A stretch of 24,339 bases of DNA, from NCBI GenBank assembly GCA_964575235.1, contig CAZNQG010000050.1, positions 1 through 24,339 of the forward strand, read 5' to 3'. The stretch is from SM23-62 sp964575235. GTDB lineage: Bacteria; Bacteroidota; Bacteroidia; Bacteroidales; SM23-62. Under the pieces are notes generated by a model, which worked only from the letters and a program-made list of their open reading frames with translations, was not told the origin of the DNA and did no database searches. Of the stretch, positions 15,689-23,664 are shown piece after piece (positions within the stretch are counted from its first letter, which is position 1; each line of letters opens with the position of its first letter). Position numbers and translations under genes: made by a program.

Positions 15689-17020
15689 TTAAAGAATCTT
15701 TTTAAACATTCTGTTCCACCGGAACCGCTGCCATCCCAGCTGGGTGCGGTCAATGGACAGCCAGACGAAAACGGCTTTTCCCACCACATGGTCTTCGGGT
15801 ACGAACCCCCAGACCCGGGAGTCTGCCGAATTATGCCGGTTATCCCCGAGCATGAAATAGTAATCCATGCCAAAGGTATAAGAAATTCGCGGTTCCCCGT
15901 TAATATAAATAATGCTATCCCGGAGTTCAAGCCGGTTCCTTTCGTAGGTTTCAATAATCCTCCTGTACAACGGCAGATTGGCCGGGCGTAGTCTTACGGT
16001 ATTACCTTTTTGGGGTACGACCAGTTTGCCGTAATTGTCCTCCGTCCACTGGAACTCGGGACTGTAAGGGAAATTCGAATAAAAGCCCAGGTGCCGGTTG
16101 GTGTTTTCGAGCCGCGTGACGGACCGGATGTTCTGCAGTTCCGTAACTTTTTCCGCCTGCCCGGCCGTCATGGCGAAAACATAGCTTTCCAGCCTGGGAT
16201 CGTACTGCTGACGGGTGCTCTGAAGTTTCAGGCCGGCCATGGTTGCGGAATCTATGCGCTGGCCGTTGGTCCGGACGTAATACCGGTGCTGGATGGTGGG
16301 GACCTCTTCGAGGGGCTGGCCGTTGATGTACACCCGGGTATGCCTGATTTCGACCGTATCACCCGGCATACCGATGCAACGTTTTACAAAATTTTCACGC
16401 TTATCGACCGGCCTGCTGACCAGATCGTACTGGGAGCGGATGGTGCGCCTGCCGTAATTGCGTATGAGGCTGTAATAATTCTGGTCGGGTAACTGTACGA
16501 TTACGGTGTCTCCTTCCGGGAAGTTGAAGACCACCACGTCGTTATGCTGGATTTTTCCGAACCCGGCAAGCCTTCTGTATGGCCATTGGATGATTTCACT
16601 GTATGATTTGCGGGTACTGGAAAACGGCATGGTGTTGTGTGTAAAGGGGAAGCCAAGCGGAGTACTGGGGATGCGGGGACCGTAACTGAGCTTGCTTACA
16701 AACAGGTAATCCCCCACCAAAAGGCTCTGTTCCATGGACGGGGTGGGGATGGTGTATGCCTCGATGAACAGGGTTCGTACGATAAGGACAAACAGCATGG
16801 CCGACAGGATGGCCCCCGTCCAATCCAGGATCTCTCTCAGGATGGCCGGGAGGCGGATGAGTCCGGCAATTTTTTTCACGGGAAGCCAGCGGGTAATGAA
16901 ATAATCAAAAATCAGGGGCAGTGCCGCAAGGAGCCAGTAAATCCCGATCCAGATAACGAAAAGCGTGTACAGGACCGCGATTGCACCGAATGCGATGTAT
17001 TTCCTTGCAGTAACAATCAT
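15689..17020 (-). CDS. lepB: signal peptidase I (first of a tandem pair)
   Basis: A 443-residue membrane serine protease of family S26. Membrane segments lie near 8-45 and 68-85. Catalytic Ser95 is in IPTPSMEQSLLVGDYLFVSK and catalytic Lys213 in ENFVKRCIGMPGDT. Box E is GDNRHNSADSRVWGFVPEDH, matching the canonical motif. It is clearly paralogous to the next gene over its whole length, including the phylum-specific insertion. I place the start at 17020 (MIVTARKYIAFG). A much longer in-frame extension exists but lies inside dapB and has no membrane or family features. The ATG is 11 nt after the dapB stop, so dapB and the two lepB genes form one operon. No Shine-Dalgarno sequence is seen; the upstream bases instead read ACCTCCT. 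Confidence 0.92.
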   Translation of the reverse strand: MIVTARKYIAFGAIAVLYTLFVIWIGIYWLLAALPLIFDYFITRWLPVKKIAGLIRLPAILREILDWTGAILSAMLFVLIVRTLFIEAYTIPTPSMEQSLLVGDYLFVSKLSYGPRIPSTPLGFPFTHNTMPFSSTRKSYSEIIQWPYRRLAGFGKIQHNDVVVFNFPEGDTVIVQLPDQNYYSLIRNYGRRTIRSQYDLVSRPVDKRENFVKRCIGMPGDTVEIRHTRVYINGQPLEEVPTIQHRYYVRTNGQRIDSATMAGLKLQSTRQQYDPRLESYVFAMTAGQAEKVTELQNIRSVTRLENTNRHLGFYSNFPYSPEFQWTEDNYGKLVVPQKGNTVRLRPANLPLYRRIIETYERNRLELRDSIIYINGEPRISYTFGMDYYFMLGDNRHNSADSRVWGFVPEDHVVGKAVFVWLSIDRTQLGWQRFRWNRMFKKIL

Positions 17021-17031
17021 CCAGGAGGTGC

Positions 17032-17829
17032 TTATAAATTCAGGACTTCCTTCATGGTAAAAACTCCTTTCTTGTCCCGGATGAATTCTGCAGCCAGGAC
17101 CGCCCCGGTGGCAAACCCCCTGCGGTCTTTTGCCGAATGCCGGAGGGACAGGACATCGAACCCCGATTCGTAGATGATCTCGTGCACGCCGGCAACCTTT
17201 CCTTCCCGTACAGCCTCTATTTGCAGGGGGAAGGGGTCCGGAGGAGAGATCCCCTTTTCCCTTCCGGCGTTCCCGGTATCGTGGGTACCGTTCACTCCCG
17301 GGGATGCTTCGTTGTTTTGTCCCGGTTTCATGAGGGTCCATCCCTTCTTAAGCCCGGTCTGACCCAGGATGTCCTCCGCCAGGGTAATGGCGGTTCCGCT
17401 GGGTGCATCGAGCTTCTGGGTATGGTGGACCTCCCGGATCCGCACATCGTACTGATCGTGCCGGCTCATGATGGAAGCCAGCTGCCGGTTCATATAAAAA
17501 AGGATGTTCACCCCAAGGCTGAAATTGGATGCATATAAGAAGGATCCGTTTTCCCTGCGGCAACGTTCAATGATTTCGCCCAGGCGTGCGGTCCAACCGG
17601 TGGTACCGGAGACGACCGGAATCCCCGCATCCAGGCAACGGGATATGTTGTCGTAGGCGGTTTCCGGCCTGCTGAATTCGATGGCCACGTCATGCTTTCC
17701 CAAAAGCTCAGGAGAAAGCTGTTCCTGGTCGTCTATATCGATGCGGGCTCCGATGACGTGCCCCTTTGCCGTGGCGATGGACTCAATCATCCTGCCCATT
17801 TTTCCGTAACCTATGATCGCAATTTGCAT
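17032..17829 (-). CDS. dapB: 4-hydroxy-tetrahydrodipicolinate reductase
   Basis: Catalyses the NAD(P)H-dependent reduction in the diaminopimelate/lysine pathway that feeds peptidoglycan; cytoplasmic. The 265-residue protein begins MQIAIIGYGKMGRMI with the Rossmann motif GYGKMG (7-12). VVSGTTGWT is at 72-80, and the DapB signature EVHHTQKLDAPSGTA (133-147) includes H135, H136 and K139, which match the catalytic His-His-x-x-Lys of the family. The segment around 160-205 carries a Gly/Asn/Pro-rich insertion (NNEASPGVNGTHDTG) that is poorly conserved in the family and probably a surface loop. It heads the dapB-lepB-lepB operon. The spacer to rplT contains the intrinsic terminator of the operon upstream, so dapB must have its own promoter; I see no convincing one. 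Confidence 0.95.
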   Translation of the reverse strand: MQIAIIGYGKMGRMIESIATAKGHVIGARIDIDDQEQLSPELLGKHDVAIEFSRPETAYDNISRCLDAGIPVVSGTTGWTARLGEIIERCRRENGSFLYASNFSLGVNILFYMNRQLASIMSRHDQYDVRIREVHHTQKLDAPSGTAITLAEDILGQTGLKKGWTLMKPGQNNEASPGVNGTHDTGNAGREKGISPPDPFPLQIEAVREGKVAGVHEIIYESGFDVLSLRHSAKDRRGFATGAVLAAEFIRDKKGVFTMKEVLNL

Positions 17830-17879
17830 GTCTGTTGATTTTATCTGTAAAAATAGTGTCTTTTAATTACGATGGGCAC

Positions 17880-17910
17880 AAAAAAAGGCTGCCCCTTGCG
17901 GGACAGCCCC
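17880..17910 (-). terminator. intrinsic terminator of the thrS-infC-rpmI-rplT operon
   Basis: On the minus strand, the arms GGCTGTCCC (17900-17908) and GGGGCAGCC (17887-17895) form a 9-bp stem with one G-U pair, closed by a GCAA tetraloop (GNRA class). Seven T follow directly (17880-17886). It starts about 20 nt after the rplT stop. This is a textbook Rho-independent terminator; on the plus strand there is no T-run. Confidence 0.9.
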
Positions 17911-17930
17911 CTGTTCCTTGTAAAAGCCCG

Positions 17931-18281
17931 TTATGTGGATTTCACCTTTTCTACGATGGCTTCGAAAGCTTTGGGATGGTTCATGGCAAGGTCTGCCAGC
18001 ACCTTACGGTCGAGTTCGATCCCAGCTTTGCTCAACTTGCCCATGAATTCCGAATAAGACAGGCCGTACTGGCGGACCCCGGCGTTAATTCTCTGGATCC
18101 ACAGCGCCCTGAAATTGCCTTTTTTCTTGCGGCGGTCCCGGTAGGCGTACCGGAGTCCCCTTTCATGAGCATTCCTGGCCACGGTCCACACGTTCTTGCG
18201 TCTTCCGAACTGGCCCTTGGTCTGTTTCAGTACCTTTTTCCTTTTCTGTTTCGAGGCTACTGAATGTACTGTTCTCGGCAT
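17931..18281 (-). CDS. rplT: 50S ribosomal protein L20
   Basis: Binds 23S rRNA early in large-subunit assembly. The 116-residue sequence MPRTVHSVASKQKRKKVLKQ, followed by GQFGRRKNVWTVARNAHERGLRYAYRDRRKKKGNFRALWI and the C-terminal INAGVRQYGLSYSEFMGKL, is unmistakable and of standard length. It is the last gene of the operon, followed by the intrinsic terminator. The 107-nt spacer to rpmI is unusually long for this operon and holds a small hairpin. In E. coli and in Firmicutes L20 represses its own operon by binding a leader RNA, so that spacer is a candidate target here. Confidence 0.98.
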   Translation of the reverse strand: MPRTVHSVASKQKRKKVLKQTKGQFGRRKNVWTVARNAHERGLRYAYRDRRKKKGNFRALWIQRINAGVRQYGLSYSEFMGKLSKAGIELDRKVLADLAMNHPKAFEAIVEKVKST

Positions 18282-18316
18282 TTTTCCTGGTTTTCGAATG
18301 GTGAGCGGCAGATCTC

Positions 18317-18330
18317 AGGGCCGGAGCCCT
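18317..18330 (-). promoter_or_regulatory. small hairpin in the rpmI-rplT spacer
   Basis: On the minus strand, AGGGC and GCCCT (5-bp stem) flank a TCCG tetraloop in the 107-nt region between the rpmI stop and the rplT start. There is no T-run, so it is not a terminator. It may be part of an L20-responsive leader or an mRNA processing site; this is inferred only from position. Confidence 0.25.
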
Positions 18331-18388
18331 TCTTATGCACTTTTATGCTCAATCATTCCGGTTATGTAATTTCTTCGCTTACTGATCT

Positions 18389-18586
18389 CTATTTCATGCC
18401 CAGCAAGAGCTTTATATTCTTCTGGTCGGCCTTGTCCACTTCACCGTAATATCCAAGATTCCGCTTTCTCTTCTTGGATTTCTTGGTTAGGATATGGCTC
18501 TTATAAGCATGCTTTCTCCTGATTTTTCCTGTTCCGGTGGTTGAGAACCTCTTCTTTGCTCCCGGATTTGTCTTCATTTTCGGCAT
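18389..18586 (-). CDS. rpmI: 50S ribosomal protein L35
   Basis: A 65-residue basic ribosomal protein: MPKMKTNPGAKKRFSTTGTG, then KIRRKHAYKSHILTKKSKKRKRNL, ending KLLLGMK. Length and sequence fit the family exactly. It follows infC by 22 nt and precedes rplT in the conserved infC-rpmI-rplT order. Confidence 0.97.
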   Translation of the reverse strand: MPKMKTNPGAKKRFSTTGTGKIRRKHAYKSHILTKKSKKRKRNLGYYGEVDKADQKNIKLLLGMK

Positions 18587-18608
18587 CCTGTATGTGTTTA
18601 CGGTTATT

Positions 18609-19178
18609 TTATTGTTTCTTCTTCATGGTCTTCGGCGTGATCAGCATGGTCATCCGTTTTCCTTCAAGCTTGGGCATCTGCTCGACCTTTCCGAGTTCTT
18701 CGAGATCCTGTGCAAATCTCAGAAGGAGGATTTCCCCCTTTTCGGAATAGATGATTGAACGGCCCTTGAAAAAAACGAAGGCCTTGACCTTGGCACCGTC
18801 CTCTAAAAACTTCTGTGCATGTTTCAGCTTGAAATTATAATCGTGGTCGTCCGTGTTGGGACCGAACCTCAATTCCTTTACGACGATTTTGGTCGACTTG
18901 GCTTTAAGCTCTTTCTGCTTCTTCTTCTGCTGGTAAAGGAACTTCTGATAATCAATTATTTTACAGACGGGCGGATCGGCTGTCGGTGAAATTTCAACCA
19001 GATCAAGTTCGTATTCGTCGGCCATCGCAAGTGCTTCGCGGATGGAATAAATACCCGGGTTTTCGATGTTGTCTCCGACAACTCTGACCCGGGCGGATGT
19101 AATACGTTCGTTGATCCTGTGCTGGGGTTGTCTTTCCCTCGGTCTGAAATTTCGATGTCTGGGATTTGGTCCTGCTAT
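18609..19178 (-). CDS. infC: translation initiation factor IF-3, apparent ATA start
   Basis: IF-3 binds the 30S subunit, prevents premature 50S joining and discriminates against poor start codons. Reading from 19178 gives 189 residues, the normal length. The N-domain includes HRINERITSARVRVVGDNIE, then SIREALAMADEYELDLVEIS and PPVCKIIDYQKFLYQQKKKQ. The C-domain includes VKELRFGPNTDDHDYNFKLKH and ends KRMTMLITPKTMKKKQ. The only ATG in frame (19025) would cut the N-domain in half. Upstream there is no ATG, GTG, TTG or CTG in frame, but ATA at 19178 lies 8 nt after a perfect AAGGAGG. E. coli infC starts with AUU and is autoregulated through it; an AUA start would allow the same control. The ATA is 27 nt after the thrS stop. 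Confidence 0.9.
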   Translation of the reverse strand: MAGPNPRHRNFRPRERQPQHRINERITSARVRVVGDNIENPGIYSIREALAMADEYELDLVEISPTADPPVCKIIDYQKFLYQQKKKQKELKAKSTKIVVKELRFGPNTDDHDYNFKLKHAQKFLEDGAKVKAFVFFKGRSIIYSEKGEILLLRFAQDLEELGKVEQMPKLEGKRMTMLITPKTMKKKQ

Positions 19179-19205
19179 TTTTCGGTCCTCCTTAATTAAT
19201 TAAAA

Positions 19206-21151
19206 TCAGTCTGCTTTTCTTAACTGTTCATCCGTTTCCTTAACAAGCATTTCAGCAAATTCCTTCAACTTCATGCTGCCCTTATCTCCCTCTCCCTGCC
19301 TTCGGACGGCAACCGAACCGGAATTTTCTTCTTTTTCCCCCACTACAAGGAGGTACGGGATCTTCTTTAACTCATTGTCCCTTATCTTTTTACCTACCTT
19401 CTCGCTCCTCTCGTCAATCAGAGTGCGAATATCGTAATTATTTAGATATTTTAAAACTTTTTGGGCGTAATCGTTGAATTTTTCACTGACGGGTATGATG
19501 ACCACCTGGTCGGGAGTAAGCCATAAGGGAAATTTTCCACCGGAATGTTCGATCAGCACGGCTACGAAGCGTTCCATGGAGCCGAAAGGAGCACGGTGTA
19601 TCATGACCGGGCGGTGCTTCCGGTTGTCCGCGCCGATGTATTCAAGCTCAAAACGCTCGGGGAGGTTGTAGTCGACCTGTATCGTGCCGAGCTGCCATTT
19701 CCTGCCCAGGGCATCGCGGACCATGAAATCCAGCTTGGGACCGTAAAAAGCCGCTTCGCCGATCACGGTATCGGCATCCAGTCCCTTTCCCGGGTGGCCT
19801 CGATGATCGCCTCTTCGGCCCTGTCCCAGTTTTCGTCCGTGCCCATGTATTTTTCCATGTTTTCCGGGTCGCGCAGGGAGATCTGTGTGATGTAATCGTT
19901 GAAATCCAGGGATTTGAAAATATAGAGAACGATATCGATGACCTTGATGAATTCCTCCTTGAGCTGGTCGGGCCGGCAGAATATATGCGCGTCGTCCTGT
20001 GTGAAGCCCCGTACCCGGGTGAGACCGTGCAGTTCACCGCTCTGTTCGTAGCGGTAAACGGTGCCGAATTCGGCATAGCGAATCGGAAGTTCCTTGTAGG
20101 AGTGGGGCTTGCTTTTGTATATCTCGCAGTGGTGGGGACAGTTCATGGGTTTGAGCATGAATTCCTCCCCCTCGATGGGCGTGGAAATCGGCCGGAAAGA
20201 ATCCTGTCCGTATTTATCCCAGTGGCCGGACATCACGTAAAGCTCCTTCTGGCCAATATGCGGTGTAATGACGGGTTCATAACCGTACTGTACCTGCAGC
20301 TTCTTAAGGAATTGTTCGAGCCGGTCGCGCAGAAACGCTCCTTTCGGCAGCCAGAGAGGCAGTCCCTGTCCCACGTTGGCGGAAAAAGTGAACAGTTCCA
20401 GCTCCCTGCCTATCTTGCGGTGATCCCGTTCCCTGGCTTTTTCAAGCAGGTCCAGGTATTCGTCCAGCTGGCTCTGTTTTGGGAAGGTGATCCCGTAAAC
20501 CCGGGTGAGCTGTTTGCGCTTGACGTCTCCCCGCCAGTAGGCTCCTGCCAGGCTGGTCAGCTTGATCGCCTTGATTTTCGATGTGTCCGGAAGATGGGGT
20601 CCCCGGCACAGGTCGGTGAAATTCCCGGATTCGTAAAAACTGATGGATCCGTCTTCAAGCTCCCGGATCAGCTCCAGCTTGTATTCATCGCCTTTTTTCC
20701 CGAAATAATCCAGTGCCTCCTTCTTGGAAACATCCCTGCGCCGGTATTTCTGGTTTCTAGAGGCCAGCTCCTTCATTTTCTTCTCGATTTTCGGCAGGTC
20801 GGTATCCGTAAGGACTTTTCCCCCGGGCAGATCTATGTCGTAGTAAAAGCCCTGTTCGATGGCGGGCCCGATCCCGAATTTCGTCCCCGGGTAAAGGGTC
20901 TCGATGGCTTCGGCCATGAGGTGGGCCGAAGAATGCCAGAAGGCATGCTTTCCATCCTCATCGTCCCATTTGTGGAGTAAAATACGCGCATCCTCCCGGA
21001 TCGGCCGGGTCAGGTCCCACAAATCCCCGTTCACACTTATGGACAAAACCTCCTGGGCCAGTCTGGTCGAAATATCCTCGGCGATCTCATATCCTGTGAC
21101 CCCCTCCTTGAATTCCTTCACGGAATTATCCGGAAATGTGATGCTGATCAT
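19206..21151 (-). pseudogene. thrS: threonine--tRNA ligase, split by a one-base frameshift
   Basis: Charges tRNA-Thr. Two frames together span the whole enzyme. Reading from 21151 (MISITFPDNSVKEF), the N-terminal part has the TGS domain, the editing-domain HxxxH (HSSAH), CRGPHLP, MNCPHH and DDAHIFC, then runs into a TGA (19763-19765) after EATRERDWMPIP. The C-terminal part continues in the -1 frame as GLDADTVIGEAAFYGPKLDF, with motif 3 (IHRAPFGSMERFVAVLIEHS) and the anticodon-binding domain, ending EQLRKAD. The shift falls at or beside the run AAAGGG (minus strand; 19783-19788). One extra base there restores 648 residues, a standard length, with a natural EATRE-x-GLDADTVIGEAAFY join. Because thrS is usually single-copy and essential, a sequencing or assembly deletion is the likeliest cause. 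The site is not a canonical slippery heptamer. The start at 21151 is preferred to an upstream in-frame ATG at 21229, which would put the -7 box inside the gene. Confidence 0.9.
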
Positions 21152-21183
21152 GCTATTGGAATCAATTCTAAATTTAAAGAATG

Positions 21184-21213
21184 CAAAGATAATTATAATG
21201 CAGGAATACCAAA
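21184..21213 (-). promoter_or_regulatory. Bacteroidota-type promoter of the thrS operon
   Basis: On the minus strand, TTTG (21210-21213) lies 18 nt upstream of TATCTTTG (21184-21191), a perfect TAnnTTTG -7 box. The spacing is close to the 19-21 nt usually described for this phylum. It puts the transcript start roughly 25 nt before the thrS ATG at 21151, supporting that start and driving thrS-infC-rpmI-rplT. Confidence 0.65.
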
Positions 21214-21235
21214 CCCTTTTAAATGCCAAAAGTCA

Positions 21236-21267
21236 TTGCCGGCGGTTGGGATAAAATAGTACATTTA
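21236..21267 (+). promoter_or_regulatory. possible promoter of the dipeptidyl-peptidase gene
   Basis: TTG (21236-21238) is 21 nt before TACATTTA (21260-21267), which matches TAnnTTTG except for the last base. It is about 47 nt before the ATG at 21315 and diverges from the thrS promoter. The match is imperfect and the call is tentative. Confidence 0.3.
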
Positions 21268-21314
21268 TACCGCTTGAATATGAGTGACGTTCATTTCTGT
21301 AAAGGTCTAAACAT

Positions 21315-23486
21315 ATGAGATTCCGTTGCATTCTAATCTTATTACTGGGCATGTATCCGCTTCTGCCGGTTTGGGGACAGGGACCTGCCCGCGAAATAAC
21401 CTTTGACGATGTCTTCCGGGACAGGATATTTACGGAAGCGGACCTCAGCGGGCTGCGCCCGATGAACGACGGTGAGCACTTTACGCTGCTGGACGGGAAT
21501 GCCATCCTGAAATACAGCTACCGGAACGGGGAGTTCAGGGAAGTGCTGTTCAGGCCGGAACAACTCAACCGCCCGGGCGTAGGCAGCCTGGAGGAATACG
21601 AGTTCAGCGCAGACGACAGCAAGATCCTGGTTGCGCTCGACAAAATACGGGTATACCGGCACAGCTATCTGGCGGATTATTACGTGGTTAATATTAAGGA
21701 TGGATCACACCGCTTCCTTTCCGGATCAGGCAAACAACAGCTTGCTTCCTTCTCGCCCGATGGGAGCAAAGTGGCCTTCGTAAGGGACAACAACCTCTTT
21801 GTCTATGACCTGGAGCGGAACAAGGAGCGGCAACTCACCTTTGACGGGGAGCGTAACCGGATCATCAACGGGGCTCCCGACTGGGTTTACGAGGAGGAAT
21901 TTGCTTTTTCAAAAGCTTTTACCTGGTCGCCGGACAGCCGCAGGATTGCCTATTACCGCACCGATGAGACGGGTGTGAGGCTTTACAACATGACGACCTA
22001 CGGAGGATTGTACCCGGAATGGTACAGCTACAAATACCCCAAGGCAGGGGAGGCAAATTCCGAGGTCAGTATACGTGTAATAGACCTGGGGACCGGGAAG
22101 GCCGTGGAAATGGATACCGGGGAGGAGACGGACCAGTACATTCCCCGGATCAAGTGGACGGGGCGTCCCGGTGAATTGTGCATCCTGAGGCTGAACCGGC
22201 TTCAGAACAAGCTGGATGTTATGATTGCTGACGCCCGTACGGGCAGGAGCAGGGTGATCCTGGAAGAACGCAACGAATCATATATACGGGAAGCAAACGA
22301 TGAGACGGTGGTATTCATGGATGGCGGTGACAGGTTTATCTTTCAGTCCGAGAGAAGCGGGTACCAGCATTTTTACCTGTATGATTCGGATGGCAGGGAG
22401 CTGGGAGCGGTAACGTCGGGGGAATGGGACGTCATCGACTTCCTGGGTTACGATCAGCAGCGGGGACTGCTGTATTACACTTCCTATGAGGGATCCTCCC
22501 TGCAATCGAATGTGTGGAGCATCCGCCTGGACGGCAGCGGAAAGCGGAAGCTGTCCGGAAAGCCGGGCTGGAATACGGCAGAATTCAGTAAAACTTTTGA
22601 TTATTACATACATACACACAGTTCTGCCTCCACGCCCAAAATCATTACCCTGCACGATTCCCGGGGAAACCGGATCCGCGTGCTGGAGGATAATGAAGCA
22701 CTTAAAAAGACGGCTGAAACCTACGGGCTTCCCGAAAAGGAGTTATTCACCATAAAGACCCCGGAGGGAATTGAATTGAATGCGTACATGTACAAACCGA
22801 AAGGGTTCAGCGAAGAAGGGAAGTACCCGTTGCTGATGTATGTTTACGGGGGACCGGAATCCCAGCAGGTGAGGGATGAATGGAGAACCTCCGACTGGAA
22901 TTACCTCTTGCTTGAGAAGGGCTATGTAATCGTGTGTGTCGATAACCGGGGAACCGACGGGAAGGGGGAGGCGTTTCGCAAGGCAACCTATATGCACCTC
23001 GGGGAACTGGAACTGAAGGACCAGGTAGCGGCGGCCAGGTACCTGGGATCGCTTCCTTGGATCGATTCGACGCGGATCGGGATCTGGGGAGGCAGCTACG
23101 GAGGGTACATGAGCAGCCTGTGCATGACCCTGGGAGCGGGTGTCTTCAGGCTCGGCATCGCCCTCTATCCCGTGACCAGCTGGCTCTACTACGATACAAT
23201 CTACACCGAGCGCTACATGCGCACCCCGCAGGAAAACCCCGACGGGTATTTACTCGGGTCCCCGATCCATTACGCTGACCGGTTGAAGGGGTATTTCCTG
23301 CTGGTCCACGGTATGGCGGATGACAACGTCCACTTCCAGAACAGCGTGGACTTTGCCGGGGCGCTTATCCAGGCCGGGAAGCCTTTTGAGATGGCTTTTT
23401 ACCCCAACCAGGCCCACGGGGTAAGGCAGAAAACGAGGATCCACCTCTACTGGAAAATGACGGATTTCGTGCTGGAAAACCTGTAA
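21315..23486 (+). CDS. dipeptidyl-peptidase IV-like serine protease (family S9B)
   Basis: Removes dipeptides, usually X-Pro or X-Ala, from the N-termini of peptides. It is exported, since a signal peptide ends around residue 21 (LLPVWGQ), so it probably acts in the periplasm or at the surface. The 723-residue protein has an N-terminal beta-propeller, including the DWVYEEEFAFSKAFTWSPDS segment whose E194-E195 pair matches the Glu pair that binds the free N-terminus of the substrate. The C-terminal alpha/beta hydrolase has S594 in GGSYGGYMS, D669 in HGMADDNVHF and H701 in NQAHG, a complete catalytic triad. Bacteroidota commonly use such enzymes in peptide scavenging. It stands alone, divergent from thrS. 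Confidence 0.93.
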   Translation: MRFRCILILLLGMYPLLPVWGQGPAREITFDDVFRDRIFTEADLSGLRPMNDGEHFTLLDGNAILKYSYRNGEFREVLFRPEQLNRPGVGSLEEYEFSADDSKILVALDKIRVYRHSYLADYYVVNIKDGSHRFLSGSGKQQLASFSPDGSKVAFVRDNNLFVYDLERNKERQLTFDGERNRIINGAPDWVYEEEFAFSKAFTWSPDSRRIAYYRTDETGVRLYNMTTYGGLYPEWYSYKYPKAGEANSEVSIRVIDLGTGKAVEMDTGEETDQYIPRIKWTGRPGELCILRLNRLQNKLDVMIADARTGRSRVILEERNESYIREANDETVVFMDGGDRFIFQSERSGYQHFYLYDSDGRELGAVTSGEWDVIDFLGYDQQRGLLYYTSYEGSSLQSNVWSIRLDGSGKRKLSGKPGWNTAEFSKTFDYYIHTHSSASTPKIITLHDSRGNRIRVLEDNEALKKTAETYGLPEKELFTIKTPEGIELNAYMYKPKGFSEEGKYPLLMYVYGGPESQQVRDEWRTSDWNYLLLEKGYVIVCVDNRGTDGKGEAFRKATYMHLGELELKDQVAAARYLGSLPWIDSTRIGIWGGSYGGYMSSLCMTLGAGVFRLGIALYPVTSWLYYDTIYTERYMRTPQENPDGYLLGSPIHYADRLKGYFLLVHGMADDNVHFQNSVDFAGALIQAGKPFEMAFYPNQAHGVRQKTRIHLYWKMTDFVLENL

Positions 23487-23664
23487 AATCACAGCGGGGC
23501 AAGGTCCCTGGGCCCAACCGGGCAAGGCTTAGTTAAGTTGTTGTTTATCAGTTGTTTTTATCATTAATAGCAGGGGCGCCAGGAGGACGATTTACGGAGA
23601 TAACGGCCGCTTTGGCACAGAATTTGGATTCAATTGACTAGGAAACCGAAAATCTGAAAAAGTC

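Noticed and set aside
17023..17029. AGGAGGT on the plus strand as a ribosome-binding site
   Set aside because: No plausible plus-strand gene follows; the site is the complement of the short dapB-lepB spacer.
17021..17341. In-frame N-terminal extension of the first lepB by 107 residues
   Set aside because: It lies within dapB, is Arg/Gly/Pro-rich shadow sequence, and would precede the signal-anchor segments.
19026..19177. Treating ATG 19025 as the infC start and the upstream stretch as untranslated
   Set aside because: The upstream frame encodes the conserved IF-3 N-terminal HRINERI segment, so it must be translated.
19740..19800. Programmed -1 ribosomal frameshifting in thrS
   Set aside because: The local sequence does not match the X-XXY-YYZ heptamer, and no such event is known to me for thrS; a single-base indel explains it better.
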